Position numbers and translations under genes: made by a program
Notes under the pieces: generated by a model
What the model saw: the letters and a program-made list of their open reading frames with translations, nothing else
Database searches by the model: none
Told to the model about the DNA's origin: nothing
Assembly: GCF_017876095.1 (NCBI RefSeq)
Contig: NZ_JAGINM010000013.1
Coordinates: 124,001-188,000, forward strand
Source: Azospirillum agricola
GTDB taxonomy: Bacteria; Pseudomonadota; Alphaproteobacteria; Azospirillales; Azospirillaceae
DNA: 64,000 bases
Direction of reading: 5' to 3'
In this document: piece after piece, positions 25,283 through 34,087 of the stretch
How positions within the stretch are numbered: the first letter of the stretch is position 1
Layout: every line of letters starts with the position of its first letter

Positions 25283-27601
25283 TTACTCGGCCATCTCGTT
25301 GACCAACCCTTCCTCGTCGTCGTCGCCCGAGGTCCGCTTGGGACGGTTGCCCTCGGCGTACTCGAAGTGCGGCTTGTCGTCCTGCACCGTGACCTTGACG
25401 AGGCCGCCCTTGCTGAGCTTGCCGAACAGAAGCTCCTCGGCCAGCGGCTTCTTCAGGTACTCCTGGATCACCCGGCCGAGCGGACGGGCGCCGTAGAGCG
25501 GGTCGTAACCCTTCTTGCCCAGCCACTCGCGCGCTTCGTCGTTCAGTTCGATGGACACGCCGCGGTCTTCCAACTGCGCTTCCATCTGCATGATGAACTT
25601 GTCGACGACGCGGTTGATGACCTCCTGCGTCAGCGGGGCGAAGGGGATGATCGCGTCCAGCCGGTTGCGGAACTCCGGCGTGAACAGCTTCTCCACCGCC
25701 TCGACGTCCTCGCCGACCCGGCGCTCGCGCTCGAAGCCGATGGCGGGCTTCGCCATGTCCGACGCGCCGGCGTTCGACGTCATGATCAGGATGACGTTGC
25801 GGAAGTCGACGATCTTGCCGTTGTGGTCGGTCAGCTTCCCATGGTCCATGATCTGCAACAGGATGTTGAACAGATCCGGGTGGGCCTTCTCGATCTCGTC
25901 GAGCAGCAGCACGCAGTGCGGGTGCTGGTCGATGGCGTCGGTCAGCATGCCGCCCTGGTCGAAGCCGACATAGCCCGGCGGGGCGCCGATCAGGCGCGAC
26001 ACCGTGTGCCGCTCCATGTACTCCGACATGTCGAAGCGGGTCAGCTCGATGCCGAGCGTCATGGCGAGCTGGCGGGCCACCTCGGTCTTGCCGACGCCGG
26101 TCGGGCCGGTGAACAGGTAGTTGCCGATCGGCTTCTCCGGCTCGCGCAGGCCGGCTCTCGCCAGCTTGATCGCCGAGACCAGATTGTCGATCGCCTTGTT
26201 CTGGCCGAAGACCATGGTCTTCAGGTCGCGTTCAAGGTTGAGCAGCGTCTCCTTGTCGTCGCGGCTGACCGACTTCGGCGGGATGCGGGCGATCTTGGCG
26301 ACCACCGCCTCCACGTCCTTGACGCCGATCTTCTTGCGGCGCTTGTTCTCCGGCAGCAGCATCTGCGCGGCGCCGACCTCGTCGATGATGTCGATCGCCT
26401 TGTCGGGCAGCTTGCGGTCGCCGATGTACTTGGCCGACAGCTCCACCGCCGAGCGGATGGCGTCGTTGGTGTAGCTGACCTTGTGATGCTTCTCGTAATA
26501 GGGCTTGAGGCCCTGGAGAATCTTGATCGCGTCCTCGACCGACGGCTCGTTGACGTCGATCTTCTGGAAGCGGCGGACCAGCGCGCGGTCCTTCTCGAAG
26601 TAGCTGCGGTATTCCTTGTAGGTGGTCGAGCCGATGCAGCGCAGCGAGCCCGAGGCAAGCGCCGGCTTCAGCAGGTTCGAGGCGTCCATGGCGCCGCCCG
26701 AGGTGGCGCCGGCGCCGATCACCGTGTGGATCTCGTCGATGAACAGGACCGCGCCCTCGGTCGCCTCAAGCTCGGAGACGACGGCCTTCAGCCGTTCCTC
26801 GAAGTCGCCGCGGTAGCGCGTGCCGGCCAGCAGCGAGCCCATGTCGAGCGCGAAGATGGTGGCGTTGCGCAGAACCTCCGGCACCTCGCTCTGGACGATG
26901 CGGCGGGCCAGCCCCTCGGCGATGGCGGTCTTGCCGACACCGGGATCGCCGACGTAGAGCGGGTTGTTCTTCGAGCGCCGGCACAGGATCTGGATGGTCC
27001 GCTCGACCTCCTGCTCCCGCCCGATCAGCGGATCGATCTTCCCGCCGGCGGCCTTCTTGTTCAGGTTTACGCAATAAGCCTCGAGTGCCTCACTGCCTTT
27101 TTTCACGACCTTCTCCGCCGCCGCCTCGTCGTCAGCGCCCGAGACACGCTTTGTTTCCGAGCGGCCCGGAGCCTTCGCGATTCCGTGTGAGATGTAGTTC
27201 ACCGCGTCGAACCGGGTCATCTCCTGCTCTTGCAGGAAGTAGACCGCGTGGCTCTCGCGTTCAGAGAACAGGGCGACGAGCACATTTGCTCCCGTCACCT
27301 CCTCACGCCCCGACGACTGGACGTGGATGGCCGCACGTTGCAGCACCCGCTGGAAACCAGCCGTCGGCTTGGCATCATCGGGCCTGTTCGTGATAAGGTT
27401 CGCAAGTTCGTTGTCGAGGTAATCCGACAGTTCGGCGCGCAGGCGGTCCAAATCGATCCCGCAGGCGCGCAAGACGGCGGTAGCATCGGAGTCTTCGGTC
27501 AACGCGAGAAGCAGATGTTCGAGCGTCGCGTATTCATGCCTGCGCTCGTTCGCGTGGGCCAGGGCTCTGTGCAGCGTCTGTTCCAGGTTACGCGACAGCA
27601 T
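25283..27601 (-). CDS. clpA: ATP-dependent Clp protease ATP-binding subunit ClpA
   Basis: 772 aa. AAA+ unfoldase that feeds substrates to ClpP and receives N-end-rule substrates from ClpS. The N-domain begins MLSRNLEQTLHRALAHANER. The first AAA module has GDPGVGKTAIAEGLAR (Walker A) and VLFIDEIHT (Walker B); the second has FTGPTGVGKTEVARQLA and VLLLDEIEKAH. The linker between them is short, with no ClpB-type coiled coil. An IGL-like loop for ClpP docking is in KPAIGFERE. The acidic tail is DDDEEGLVNEMAE. ATG 27601 is chosen by homology and the AAGGA upstream. It starts 8 nt after clpS. Confidence 0.96.
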   Translation of the reverse strand: MLSRNLEQTLHRALAHANERRHEYATLEHLLLALTEDSDATAVLRACGIDLDRLRAELSDYLDNELANLITNRPDDAKPTAGFQRVLQRAAIHVQSSGREEVTGANVLVALFSERESHAVYFLQEQEMTRFDAVNYISHGIAKAPGRSETKRVSGADDEAAAEKVVKKGSEALEAYCVNLNKKAAGGKIDPLIGREQEVERTIQILCRRSKNNPLYVGDPGVGKTAIAEGLARRIVQSEVPEVLRNATIFALDMGSLLAGTRYRGDFEERLKAVVSELEATEGAVLFIDEIHTVIGAGATSGGAMDASNLLKPALASGSLRCIGSTTYKEYRSYFEKDRALVRRFQKIDVNEPSVEDAIKILQGLKPYYEKHHKVSYTNDAIRSAVELSAKYIGDRKLPDKAIDIIDEVGAAQMLLPENKRRKKIGVKDVEAVVAKIARIPPKSVSRDDKETLLNLERDLKTMVFGQNKAIDNLVSAIKLARAGLREPEKPIGNYLFTGPTGVGKTEVARQLAMTLGIELTRFDMSEYMERHTVSRLIGAPPGYVGFDQGGMLTDAIDQHPHCVLLLDEIEKAHPDLFNILLQIMDHGKLTDHNGKIVDFRNVILIMTSNAGASDMAKPAIGFERERRVGEDVEAVEKLFTPEFRNRLDAIIPFAPLTQEVINRVVDKFIMQMEAQLEDRGVSIELNDEAREWLGKKGYDPLYGARPLGRVIQEYLKKPLAEELLFGKLSKGGLVKVTVQDDKPHFEYAEGNRPKRTSGDDDEEGLVNEMAE

Positions 27602-27609
27602 GTGTGGGT

Positions 27610-27936
27610 CTAATCCTTCTCTAGCGTGCATTGCAGCGGGTGCTGGTGCTGGCGCGCGAAGTCCATCACCTGCGTGACTTTCGTCTCCGCCACCTCGTAG
27701 GTGAACACGCCGCACAACCCCACACCCCGCCGGTGTACATGCAGCATGATCATGGTCGCTTCCTCCCGCGATTTGCTGAAGAAGCGTTCGAGTACCAGAA
27801 CGACGAACTCCATCGGAGTGTAGTCGTCGTTCAGCATCAAGACCTTGTACATCGACGGCTTCTTGGTCTTCGGCTTGGTCTTGATGACCACGCCGCTGTT
27901 GGTGCCCTCGTTGCCGTGCTTGTCGGAATCGGCCAT
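27610..27936 (-). CDS. clpS: ATP-dependent Clp protease adaptor ClpS
   Basis: 108 aa. ClpS binds N-terminal Phe, Leu, Trp or Tyr of substrates and delivers them to the ClpA N-domain. The disordered N-terminus is followed by MYKVLMLNDDYTPMEFVVLVL, in which N, D and D line the degron pocket, and HVHRRGVGLCGVFTYEVAETK with the conserved His. ATG 27936 is preferred over an in-frame TTG at 27948. First gene of clpS-clpA. Alphaproteobacteria often carry a second clpS. Confidence 0.95.
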   Translation of the reverse strand: MADSDKHGNEGTNSGVVIKTKPKTKKPSMYKVLMLNDDYTPMEFVVLVLERFFSKSREEATMIMLHVHRRGVGLCGVFTYEVAETKVTQVMDFARQHQHPLQCTLEKD

Positions 27937-28172
27937 GGTCTCAATCAAATGTCATCGCGATGCACTGTCTATAAGGATGATATGGGCAATCCGGGCGCCG
28001 AGGGAAGGGGCCGTTTGCGGATGCTCTCCATTTGGGAGAGCCTCCTTCGAAGCGGCGATCCCCGTCGTACCTCCGAATAGGAGACAACGGAGAGGGGCGG
28101 CGCACAATTGCCGGAAGCCCTAATCCCTTGTGCGGGTGCCGCAGGCGGTGCATGCGCGGTTGGGTGGAAAAG
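27937..28172. other. Gap between clpS and the first phasin terminator, no gene seen
   Basis: About 235 nt upstream of clpS. An imperfect stem CTCTCC-ATTTGG-GAGAG lies near 28022-28040. I found no reading frame with coding character and no convincing -35/-10 pair, although clpS must be read from here. Confidence 0.4.
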
Positions 28173-28208
28173 AAAAAACCCGGCAACCCGTGAGGGCTGC
28201 CGGGCTGT
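28173..28208 (-). terminator. Rho-independent terminator of the first phasin gene
   Basis: On the minus strand CCCGGCAGCCC and GGGTTGCCGGG form a stem with a short loop, followed by TTTTTTCTTTT. It begins 28 nt after the phasin stop. Confidence 0.88.
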
Positions 28209-28236
28209 TCCCGAACGGAAGCTTCGCGGACGACGT

Positions 28237-28713
28237 TCAGGCGGCGGCCGGCTTGGAGAGGGTGCCGACCGTCAGGTTGACACGCTCGCTCAGCGGCGCC
28301 AGCGCCTCGTTGGCGATCTTGACCGACAGCTCCTGGAGCTTGGTGGTCTCGGCGACGAAGGCGTCGAAGCTGGCCTTGGCGTAGGCGTTCTGCAACTCGA
28401 CCAGTTCCTGGATGGTCTTGACGGCCAGCAGGGCCTTGCCGGTCGACACGCTCTTCTCCAGCGAGGACTGGGTGAAGGCGGCGACCTGCTTGCCGGCCTC
28501 CTCGGCGCCCTTGGCGACGATGGTGCCGGACTTCACGACGGCGTCGACGTTGCCCTTGGTCAGGGTGGACAGATCGTCGTAGCTCTTCAGGATCTTGGCC
28601 GAGGCCTTCTCGACCTGCTCCTGCTGGGCCTTGACGAGGCCTTCCAGATTCTGCTTGGCGGTCGAGACGGCGTCTTCGATGGTCTTGGTGGCGGCGGCGA
28701 ACTTGTCGGACAT
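28237..28713 (-). CDS. Phasin family protein (first copy)
   Basis: 158 aa, largely helical and Ala/Lys/Glu-rich, without signal peptide. Phasins coat polyhydroxyalkanoate granules in the cytosol. The family pattern runs from AAATKTIEDAVSTAKQNLEG through SYDDLSTLTKGNVDAVVKSG and ELVELQNAYAKASFDAFVAE to LQELSVKIANEALAPLSERV. The second phasin gene downstream shares the blocks ELQN, SFD, LQELSVK and NEALAPL, so the two are paralogues. Promoter and operator lie at 28829-28880. Expression is probably tied to PHB accumulation via PhaR (inference). Confidence 0.9.
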   Translation of the reverse strand: MSDKFAAATKTIEDAVSTAKQNLEGLVKAQQEQVEKASAKILKSYDDLSTLTKGNVDAVVKSGTIVAKGAEEAGKQVAAFTQSSLEKSVSTGKALLAVKTIQELVELQNAYAKASFDAFVAETTKLQELSVKIANEALAPLSERVNLTVGTLSKPAAA

Positions 28714-28828
28714 GGCTATGCTCCTCGCGCTCTCTCAGGGGTCAACCGCGCGGCCCCGACGATGCGGCAACCGGGCGCGGAGTGGGTTGAGTCCCTCGGA
28801 CCCCGGTTGAGGGCGGGCGCCCGAGATA

Positions 28829-28880
28829 TGCTGCAATGCAACATAGCCTATTATTAAGGCAGGTGGCCGGTGCTTGTCAA
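28829..28880 (-). promoter_or_regulatory. Promoter and PhaR-like operator of the first phasin gene
   Basis: Reading the minus strand: TTGACA (28880-28875), 17-nt spacer, TTAATA (28857-28852), then the near-palindrome TGTTGCATTGCAGCA (28843-28829) at the expected transcription start. The core CTGC-N3-GCA matches the TGC-rich site bound by PhaR of Paracoccus. The same layout precedes the second phasin gene. Confidence 0.7.
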
Positions 28881-28972
28881 AGAGAATTTTTTGCGCTGCA
28901 CAAAAATCTAAAGGCGAGTGGGCGCCTCTTCCGGGTGCCCCTCCCGCACGCGGAAGGGATGACTCGAACGGA

Positions 28973-29010
28973 CAAGGCCCGGCGACCATGGGGATGGTCG
29001 CCGGGCCTTG
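28973..29010 (-). terminator. Stem-loop after the second phasin gene
   Basis: Perfect 17-bp stem CAAGGCCCGGCGACCAT / ATGGTCGCCGGGCCTTG with a GGGG loop, 38 nt after the phasin stop on the minus strand. No T-tract follows, so it may stabilise mRNA ends rather than terminate alone. Confidence 0.6.
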
Positions 29011-29047
29011 CGGGCCGCTCGGGCGCTGCCAGTCACCTGCCAGGATG

Positions 29048-29560
29048 TCAGGCGGCGAGCGGCTTGGAGAGGGTCTCGACGGTGGCGGTCACGCGGGCGT
29101 TCAACGGGGCCAGCGCCTCGTTGGTGACCTTCACCGACAGTTCCTGGATGCGGCTGGCCTCGGCGACCAGCGAATCGAAGCTGGACTTGAAGAAGCTGTT
29201 TTGCAGCTCGACCACCTCTTGCAGGCTCTTGGCGGTCAGCAGGGCCTTGCCGGTGGTGATCGACTTGTCGAGCGCCGACTGGCTGTAGGCGACGAACTCG
29301 CGGCTCAGATCCTCGGCGCCCTTGGCGGCGATGCTCCCGCTCTCGACCAGGGCGGCGACGGTCGCCTTGTTGGCGGCCTGGATGTCCTCGTAGCTCTTCA
29401 GCAACTGGCTGGCGGCCTTGTCGAACTGCTCCTTGGCGACCGTGGCGGTCTGCTCGAACTGCTTGACGGTCTGCTCCTGCCCGGCCTTCACGAAGCCCTC
29501 GTACTGCTCCTTGGCCTGGGCGGTGACGGTCTCGATGGACTTCGGCGAAAACTTGGTCAT
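29048..29560 (-). CDS. Phasin family protein (second copy)
   Basis: 170 aa from ATG 29560. Helical, no signal peptide. Blocks KAGQEQTVKQFEQTATVAKEQ, ELQNSFFKSSFDSLVAEASR and IQELSVKVTNEALAPLNARV match the first phasin. The frame is open to 29698, but the extension covers the promoter and operator and has no coding character. It ends SKPLAA, as its paralogue ends SKPAAA. It is separated from the first copy by 330 nt with its own promoter, so the two genes are independently transcribed but probably co-regulated. Confidence 0.9.
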   Translation of the reverse strand: MTKFSPKSIETVTAQAKEQYEGFVKAGQEQTVKQFEQTATVAKEQFDKAASQLLKSYEDIQAANKATVAALVESGSIAAKGAEDLSREFVAYSQSALDKSITTGKALLTAKSLQEVVELQNSFFKSSFDSLVAEASRIQELSVKVTNEALAPLNARVTATVETLSKPLAA

Positions 29561-29690
29561 GACGCGCGTTCCTTCCTGGGCTGATGCCGGCCCCGCGGTT
29601 CCGGGGTGTGGCTCCGGCCGCAGGAAGCGGGTCGCGAAGCCTGCCGGCAGCGGTTTTTCAAATCCCTGAACCAACGTGAGGCCCAGGAAA

Positions 29691-29739
29691 TGCTGCACTG
29701 CAATATGAGCAAACTATGCGAGCAGGCGGCGGGAGTCAA
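29691..29739 (-). promoter_or_regulatory. Promoter and PhaR-like operator of the second phasin gene
   Basis: Minus strand: TTGACT (29739-29734), 17-nt spacer, TAGTTT (29716-29711), and TATTGCAGTGCAGCA (29705-29691) at the predicted start point. The operator differs from the first copy at only a few positions. The rest of the gap up to the Anbu gene (29740-29960) shows no gene. Confidence 0.65.
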
Positions 29740-29960
29740 GGGGCGCTTGGATGCGATGCACAATTCCCGTCGCGCGGGAAACCCCCCGTCCTCCGGGTCG
29801 CCCTGCCTTTATTCCTTAACGAAGGCTTTACCGGATATGCGACAAGTGTAGCGTCGCCATGCGCAAAACGCGCTTCGGCCAATGGTCAGAAGCGGCGCGT
29901 CGAAGCGCCGCATCCTAAAGACAGAATCCTCCACCCAGGCCGCTCAACCGGGACGCTCCC

Positions 29961-30716
29961 ATGACCTACTGCCTCGGCATCAAGACACGCGACGGGCTCA
30001 TCGGCCTGTCGGACGGCCGCATCACCAGCGGTTCCCAGCTCTCGTCGGCCCGCAAGGTGACGATGATGGGCAGCGGCGGCGACCGCTTCTTCATCATGAA
30101 CTCCGGCCTGCGCAGCGTGCGCGACAAGACTCTGGCCTATCTGCGCCGCGACATGGGCAAGCGCCGGGGCGAATGCTACCCGACCATGCTCGACGCGGTG
30201 TCGGCCTTCACCGCCTGCCTGCGGCAGGTCGCGGCCGAGGACCGGGAGTCGCTGGAGGCGTCCAAGCTGCATTTCAACCTGCACGCCATCATCGGCGGGC
30301 AGCTCGCCGAGGACCGCGAGCCCTACATGTTCCTGGTCTATCCGGAGGGCAACTGGATCGAGGTGGACGAGCGCACGCCCTACCTGTCGATCGGCGCCAC
30401 CGCCTACGGCAAGCCGATCCTCGACCGCGCGCTGTCCTACAACACCGACATGCAGACGGCGCTGAAGCTGGCCTACCTGTCCTTCGACAGCACGCGCTTC
30501 TCGACCAACGACGTCGGCTTCCCCATCGACATGGTGTCCTACCACGCCGAGCAGCGGACCTGGCGCCAGTCGAACTACGACTACGACGATCTCGGCGAGC
30601 AGCGCCAGTGGTGGAACCGCAACATCACCGAACTGGCCCGCCGCATGCCGGACGGCCCCTGGGTCGAGACGCTGGTCCCCGATGTCCTGCGCGTGCACGG
30701 CGAGGAAAAGGTCTGA
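29961..30716 (+). CDS. Anbu-type proteasome-like peptidase (ancestral beta subunit)
   Basis: 251 aa. Anbu is a bacterial homologue of proteasome beta subunits that forms open helical assemblies. The start MTYCLGIKTRDGLIGLSDGR matches Anbu (MTYCLxI.. DGLxxxSDxR), with Thr2 as the likely N-terminal nucleophile after Met removal, Asp18 and the Lys in SARKVTMM. Later blocks FHLHAI-like FNLHAIIGGQ, FLVYPEGNWIEV and SIGATAYGKPILDRAL are also typical. Anbu genes usually sit with transglutaminase, alpha-E and ATP-grasp genes; none is present here. Its peptide substrates are unknown. Confidence 0.9.
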   Translation: MTYCLGIKTRDGLIGLSDGRITSGSQLSSARKVTMMGSGGDRFFIMNSGLRSVRDKTLAYLRRDMGKRRGECYPTMLDAVSAFTACLRQVAAEDRESLEASKLHFNLHAIIGGQLAEDREPYMFLVYPEGNWIEVDERTPYLSIGATAYGKPILDRALSYNTDMQTALKLAYLSFDSTRFSTNDVGFPIDMVSYHAEQRTWRQSNYDYDDLGEQRQWWNRNITELARRMPDGPWVETLVPDVLRVHGEEKV

Positions 30717-30725
30717 CCGGCGGCC

Positions 30726-31541
30726 TCAGCGTCTGAACAGGTTGGCGAGCGGCCCGTCGAGCCAGGCCCCGAAGGGGCGGGTCGGCCCGACGAGGCCGCC
30801 GTCGGCCACCTCCACCTCGAAATGGACGCCGCCCTCCGCCCGCTCCCCGGCGGGGGGCAGGCCGCGCGGCGCGTCCGCCGGGCTCGGCAGGGCGGGCAAC
30901 GGGGGCAGGGAGGGGATGCCGGTGCCGTCCAGCGCCCGCATCGGCTCCAGGAAGCGCACGTCCGTGAAGCGGCCCGACGGGTAGGGATGGGCGGAGAAGA
31001 ACCATTGCCCGCCCCGGCAGCCGTTGATCAGCCAGTAGATCCCGTTCGAGGACAGGCGCAGCCCGTCCGGCGGCGGATCGAAGGCGCCGGTGTCGCGCAG
31101 CCGGCCGATGAAGCTGGCGAACTGGTCCGGGTTCAACCGCACCGTCGCCGTGTGGCCGCGCGCGGCGGACAGCGGATCGAGCGGCGTCAGCCGGGCGAGG
31201 TCGGTCGCCTCGATCACGCGGGCCTCGACCTTGGCGCCGCCGCCGTCCTCGGCCGGGTCGCCGGTGATGTCGTAGGTGCGGACGTGCCGGTTGTAGTCGG
31301 CGTTGAACACCATGCGGAAACGGTCGGCGCCGGGCTTGCCGCAGGCGACCCGCAGATCGTCGCCGTTCAGGTAGCTGAACCAGGTCAGCTTGCGGGCGAC
31401 CGGGTTGTCGGCCGGGCCGACGGCGGCGCAGCCGGCCAGCGCCAGCGCGCCGGCCAGCAGGGCGGCCGCCGGACCGGCGGGGAGGCGGGTGAGGACGCCG
31501 GGGAGGCCATGGCGGCGGAAGCGGCTGTGCGTGCGGCTCAT
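30726..31541 (-). CDS. Hypothetical lipoprotein
   Basis: 271 aa from ATG 31541 with GAGG upstream. The N-terminus is basic (RTHSRFRRHG), then a hydrophobic core and a lipobox (LALAGC), so it is a predicted lipoprotein. The mature part reads KLTWFSYLNGDDLRVACG and GCRGGQWFFSAHPYPSGRFT with a Pro-rich segment near residue 215. No known domain recognised. Convergent with the Anbu gene, 9 nt between stops. Confidence 0.7.
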   Translation of the reverse strand: MSRTHSRFRRHGLPGVLTRLPAGPAAALLAGALALAGCAAVGPADNPVARKLTWFSYLNGDDLRVACGKPGADRFRMVFNADYNRHVRTYDITGDPAEDGGGAKVEARVIEATDLARLTPLDPLSAARGHTATVRLNPDQFASFIGRLRDTGAFDPPPDGLRLSSNGIYWLINGCRGGQWFFSAHPYPSGRFTDVRFLEPMRALDGTGIPSLPPLPALPSPADAPRGLPPAGERAEGGVHFEVEVADGGLVGPTRPFGAWLDGPLANLFRR

Positions 31542-31790
31542 CGTCTCTTGCCTCACCTGAGCGGCGTCTGATACGTGATCGGCCGGCGTCGTCCCGCGGC
31601 GCCGGAACGGGAACGCCGGCCGGGCTCCGCCGGTCCAGGCTTAGCCCGTCTGGCCGGGTCCTCCCCCCATTTTGGTCACAGACCGGCCGAAAAGCCAAAG
31701 CAAGAAATTAACGAATTCCTGCTAGACACTGATTTGGCACGAATTTACCATTGAACCAAGCGGCAAATATTAGCCTTTGGCGGGGCCATC

Positions 31791-33140
31791 ATGACAGTAA
31801 CGCGCAGCACCGTTCGTACCGGACTGTTTCCATTCGCTTTTCGTGCGGTGGAGACGGAGGGGGAGCGGAGCGCGAGGCGTTTGACGCGGACCCTGTTCGC
31901 CGTCGCCGCTCTTTCGGGGACCCTGCTGGCGTCTGCGCTGACCTCGACGGAGGCGTTGGCCGCCAAGGCGGCGTCGATCGTCGTCGACGCCCGCACCGGC
32001 GAGGTCCTGCACGAGCAGGACGCCGACGCCATCACCCACCCGGCGTCGCTGACCAAGATGATGACGCTCTACCTGACCTTCGACGCGCTGGACGACGGGC
32101 GGCTGACGCTGGACCAGGCGCTGCCGGTGTCGTCCTGGGCGGAGAGCATGTCGCCGACCAAGCTGGGCCTGCGCGCGGGTTCGACGCTGCGGGTGGAGAC
32201 GGCCATCCTCGGCCTCGTCACCAAGTCGGCCAACGACGCCGCCGTCGTGCTGGCCGAGGCGCTGGGCGGCACCGAGACCCGCTTCGCCGAGATGATGACC
32301 CGCAAGGCGCGCGAGCTGGGCATGCGCCGCACCGTGTTCCGCAACGCGTCCGGCCTGCCGAACATGGAGCAGGTGACCACCGCCCGCGACTTCTCGATCC
32401 TGTCGCGCGCGATGCTGGACGACCACCCGAAATACTACCCCTATTTCAGCCGCCGCAGCTTCGTCTATGGCGGCCGGCCGCAGCCCAACCACAACCGTCT
32501 GATGTCCCGTTACGAGGGCATGGACGGCATCAAGACCGGCTACACGATCGCCTCGGGCTTCAACCTCGCCGCCTCGGCCGCCCGCGACGGGCGCCGGCTG
32601 GTCGGGGTGGTGATGGGCGGCAAGTCGGCGGTGTCGCGCGACAACCGGATGGAAGCGTTGCTCGACCAGGCCTTCGGCAAGCCCAACCGCGGGCGCGAGG
32701 ACGGACCGCAGATCGCCAGCGTCGAGCGTCCCAGGAGCCAGCCCGAGGCCGAGGGGGACGACGACGACGAACCCGTGGTGAAGGGCAAGCTGCCGGTCCG
32801 CAAGGCGGCGGCGGCGGTGCAGAAGGCCTCCGCGCCGTCGGCGGCGCCCGTCGCCCCGGCCGCCTCCGGGGCGGGCAAGAGCGGCGACAAGTGGGGCATC
32901 CAGGTCGGTGCCTTCTCCACGCGGGCCGCCGGCCAGAAGGCGCTGGCCCAGGCCTCCAAGCAGGCGCCGTTCCTGCTGCGCGGCGCCCGCAACGCGGTGG
33001 TCGAGGTCAAGAACGGCAAGGACACCCTCTACCGCGCCCGCATGGTCGGTCTGGACGAGAAGACGGCGCGGCAGGCCTGCGCCACGCTGACCAAGAGCGG
33101 CCACCGCTGCGTCGCGGTCTCGCCCAACGACAAGTCGTAA
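31791..33140 (+). CDS. D-alanyl-D-alanine carboxypeptidase with C-terminal SPOR domain
   Basis: 449 aa. S11 family penicillin-binding protein that trims the terminal D-Ala from peptidoglycan stem peptides. A signal/anchor (TLFAVAALSGTLLASAL) is followed by SLTK (SxxK nucleophile), SAN (SxN) and KTG in GIKTGYTIASGFN. Residues from about 340 are Ala/Pro-rich, then a SPOR domain (WGIQVGAFSTRAAGQKALAQ) that binds denuded glycan at division sites. The fusion suggests septal action. ATG 31791 is chosen from the track of basic n-region residues. It has a 250-nt upstream gap, with no confirmed promoter. Confidence 0.93.
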   Translation: MTVTRSTVRTGLFPFAFRAVETEGERSARRLTRTLFAVAALSGTLLASALTSTEALAAKAASIVVDARTGEVLHEQDADAITHPASLTKMMTLYLTFDALDDGRLTLDQALPVSSWAESMSPTKLGLRAGSTLRVETAILGLVTKSANDAAVVLAEALGGTETRFAEMMTRKARELGMRRTVFRNASGLPNMEQVTTARDFSILSRAMLDDHPKYYPYFSRRSFVYGGRPQPNHNRLMSRYEGMDGIKTGYTIASGFNLAASAARDGRRLVGVVMGGKSAVSRDNRMEALLDQAFGKPNRGREDGPQIASVERPRSQPEAEGDDDDEPVVKGKLPVRKAAAAVQKASAPSAAPVAPAASGAGKSGDKWGIQVGAFSTRAAGQKALAQASKQAPFLLRGARNAVVEVKNGKDTLYRARMVGLDEKTARQACATLTKSGHRCVAVSPNDKS

Positions 33141-33153
33141 CCGGGCATCGCCC

Positions 33154-33924
33154 TTATCGGCCGGCCTGCGCGTCCAGATAGGCCAGGGCCGGGCCGTAGG
33201 CCGAGTCGAGCGTCCGCAACGCCGCGTCGAGCGCCGCTGGGTCGTCCCCGCGCTCCACCGCCGCTTCCAACGCCTGCGCGGCCCGGCGCAGGGCGACGCA
33301 GCCATATTGTCCCGACACCCCCGCCAGCTTGTGCGCCATCATGCTGGCCGCCGCACGGTCGCCCGTGGCCCAGGCGGCGTCCAGGCTGACGCGGTAGTCC
33401 CGCAGGGTCGCCGCCGTCCGTCCGATCAGAAGGGCGACGCGGTCGGCGGGCAGCAGGTCGCGCATCTGGCCGATGGCGCTTTCGTCGAACGCGCCGCCGC
33501 CGGCCTGCGGAGCGGGGGAGTCCGCCGTGCCGTCGCGCAGGGCGGCCTCCAGGGCGTCGAGTCGCAGAGGCTTGGTCAGGACACCGTCGGCCCCGCAGCT
33601 CCGGCAGCGCTCCAGCCCGTCCGGCGCGGCGCTGGCGGTCAGCATCAGGATGCGCGGGGGCGCCGCCGCGGCGGCCGCCGGCCGGGCCCGCAGTTGCCGC
33701 ACCACCTCGTCGCCGTCGAGGCCGGGAAGGCGGAGATCCATCAGGACGAGGTCGAAGACCGTCCCGTCGGTCGCGGCCGACAGGGCCGCCGGCCCGTCCT
33801 CCACCACGACCACCGCGTGGCCGGCCCGGCGCAGCAGGGCGGTGGCCGCCATGCGGTTCACCACCTCGTCCTCCGCCAGCAGGATGCGCAGGGAAGGGAG
33901 GGCCGTCGCTGCGTTCGCTTGCAT
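33154..33924 (-). CDS. Response regulator with C-terminal HPt domain
   Basis: 256 aa. The receiver domain (about 12-125) has acidic pair LLAEDEV, the phospho-acceptor Asp in DLVLMDLRLPG, Thr in MLTASA and Lys in VLTKPLRL. A linker of Ala/Gly/Pro leads to an HPt domain with the phospho-histidine in MMAHKLAGVSGQYG. Such proteins relay phosphate between hybrid kinases and a final regulator; there is no output DNA-binding domain. It is convergent with the carboxypeptidase and lies near three histidine kinases, so a shared phosphorelay is plausible. Confidence 0.9.
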   Translation of the reverse strand: MQANAATALPSLRILLAEDEVVNRMAATALLRRAGHAVVVVEDGPAALSAATDGTVFDLVLMDLRLPGLDGDEVVRQLRARPAAAAAAPPRILMLTASAAPDGLERCRSCGADGVLTKPLRLDALEAALRDGTADSPAPQAGGGAFDESAIGQMRDLLPADRVALLIGRTAATLRDYRVSLDAAWATGDRAAASMMAHKLAGVSGQYGCVALRRAAQALEAAVERGDDPAALDAALRTLDSAYGPALAYLDAQAGR

Positions 33925-34087
33925 GCTCGCTCCGTCTTCGGGGCCGCCGGAACCGGAGCCGGCAGGACCAGAGCCGTCAGTCTAGCCGTTTCGCGCGCCG
34001 CGCGCATCGGACGGATGCTGCGCACGCTCACACATGGCGAAGGCGGCGCGATGAGCCTTCGGGCGATGGCGTTCAGACGATGGGCGT

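Noticed and set aside
31736..31752. sigma54 promoter before the carboxypeptidase gene
   Set aside because: TGGCACG matches -24, but the -12 element reads TACC where GC is required.
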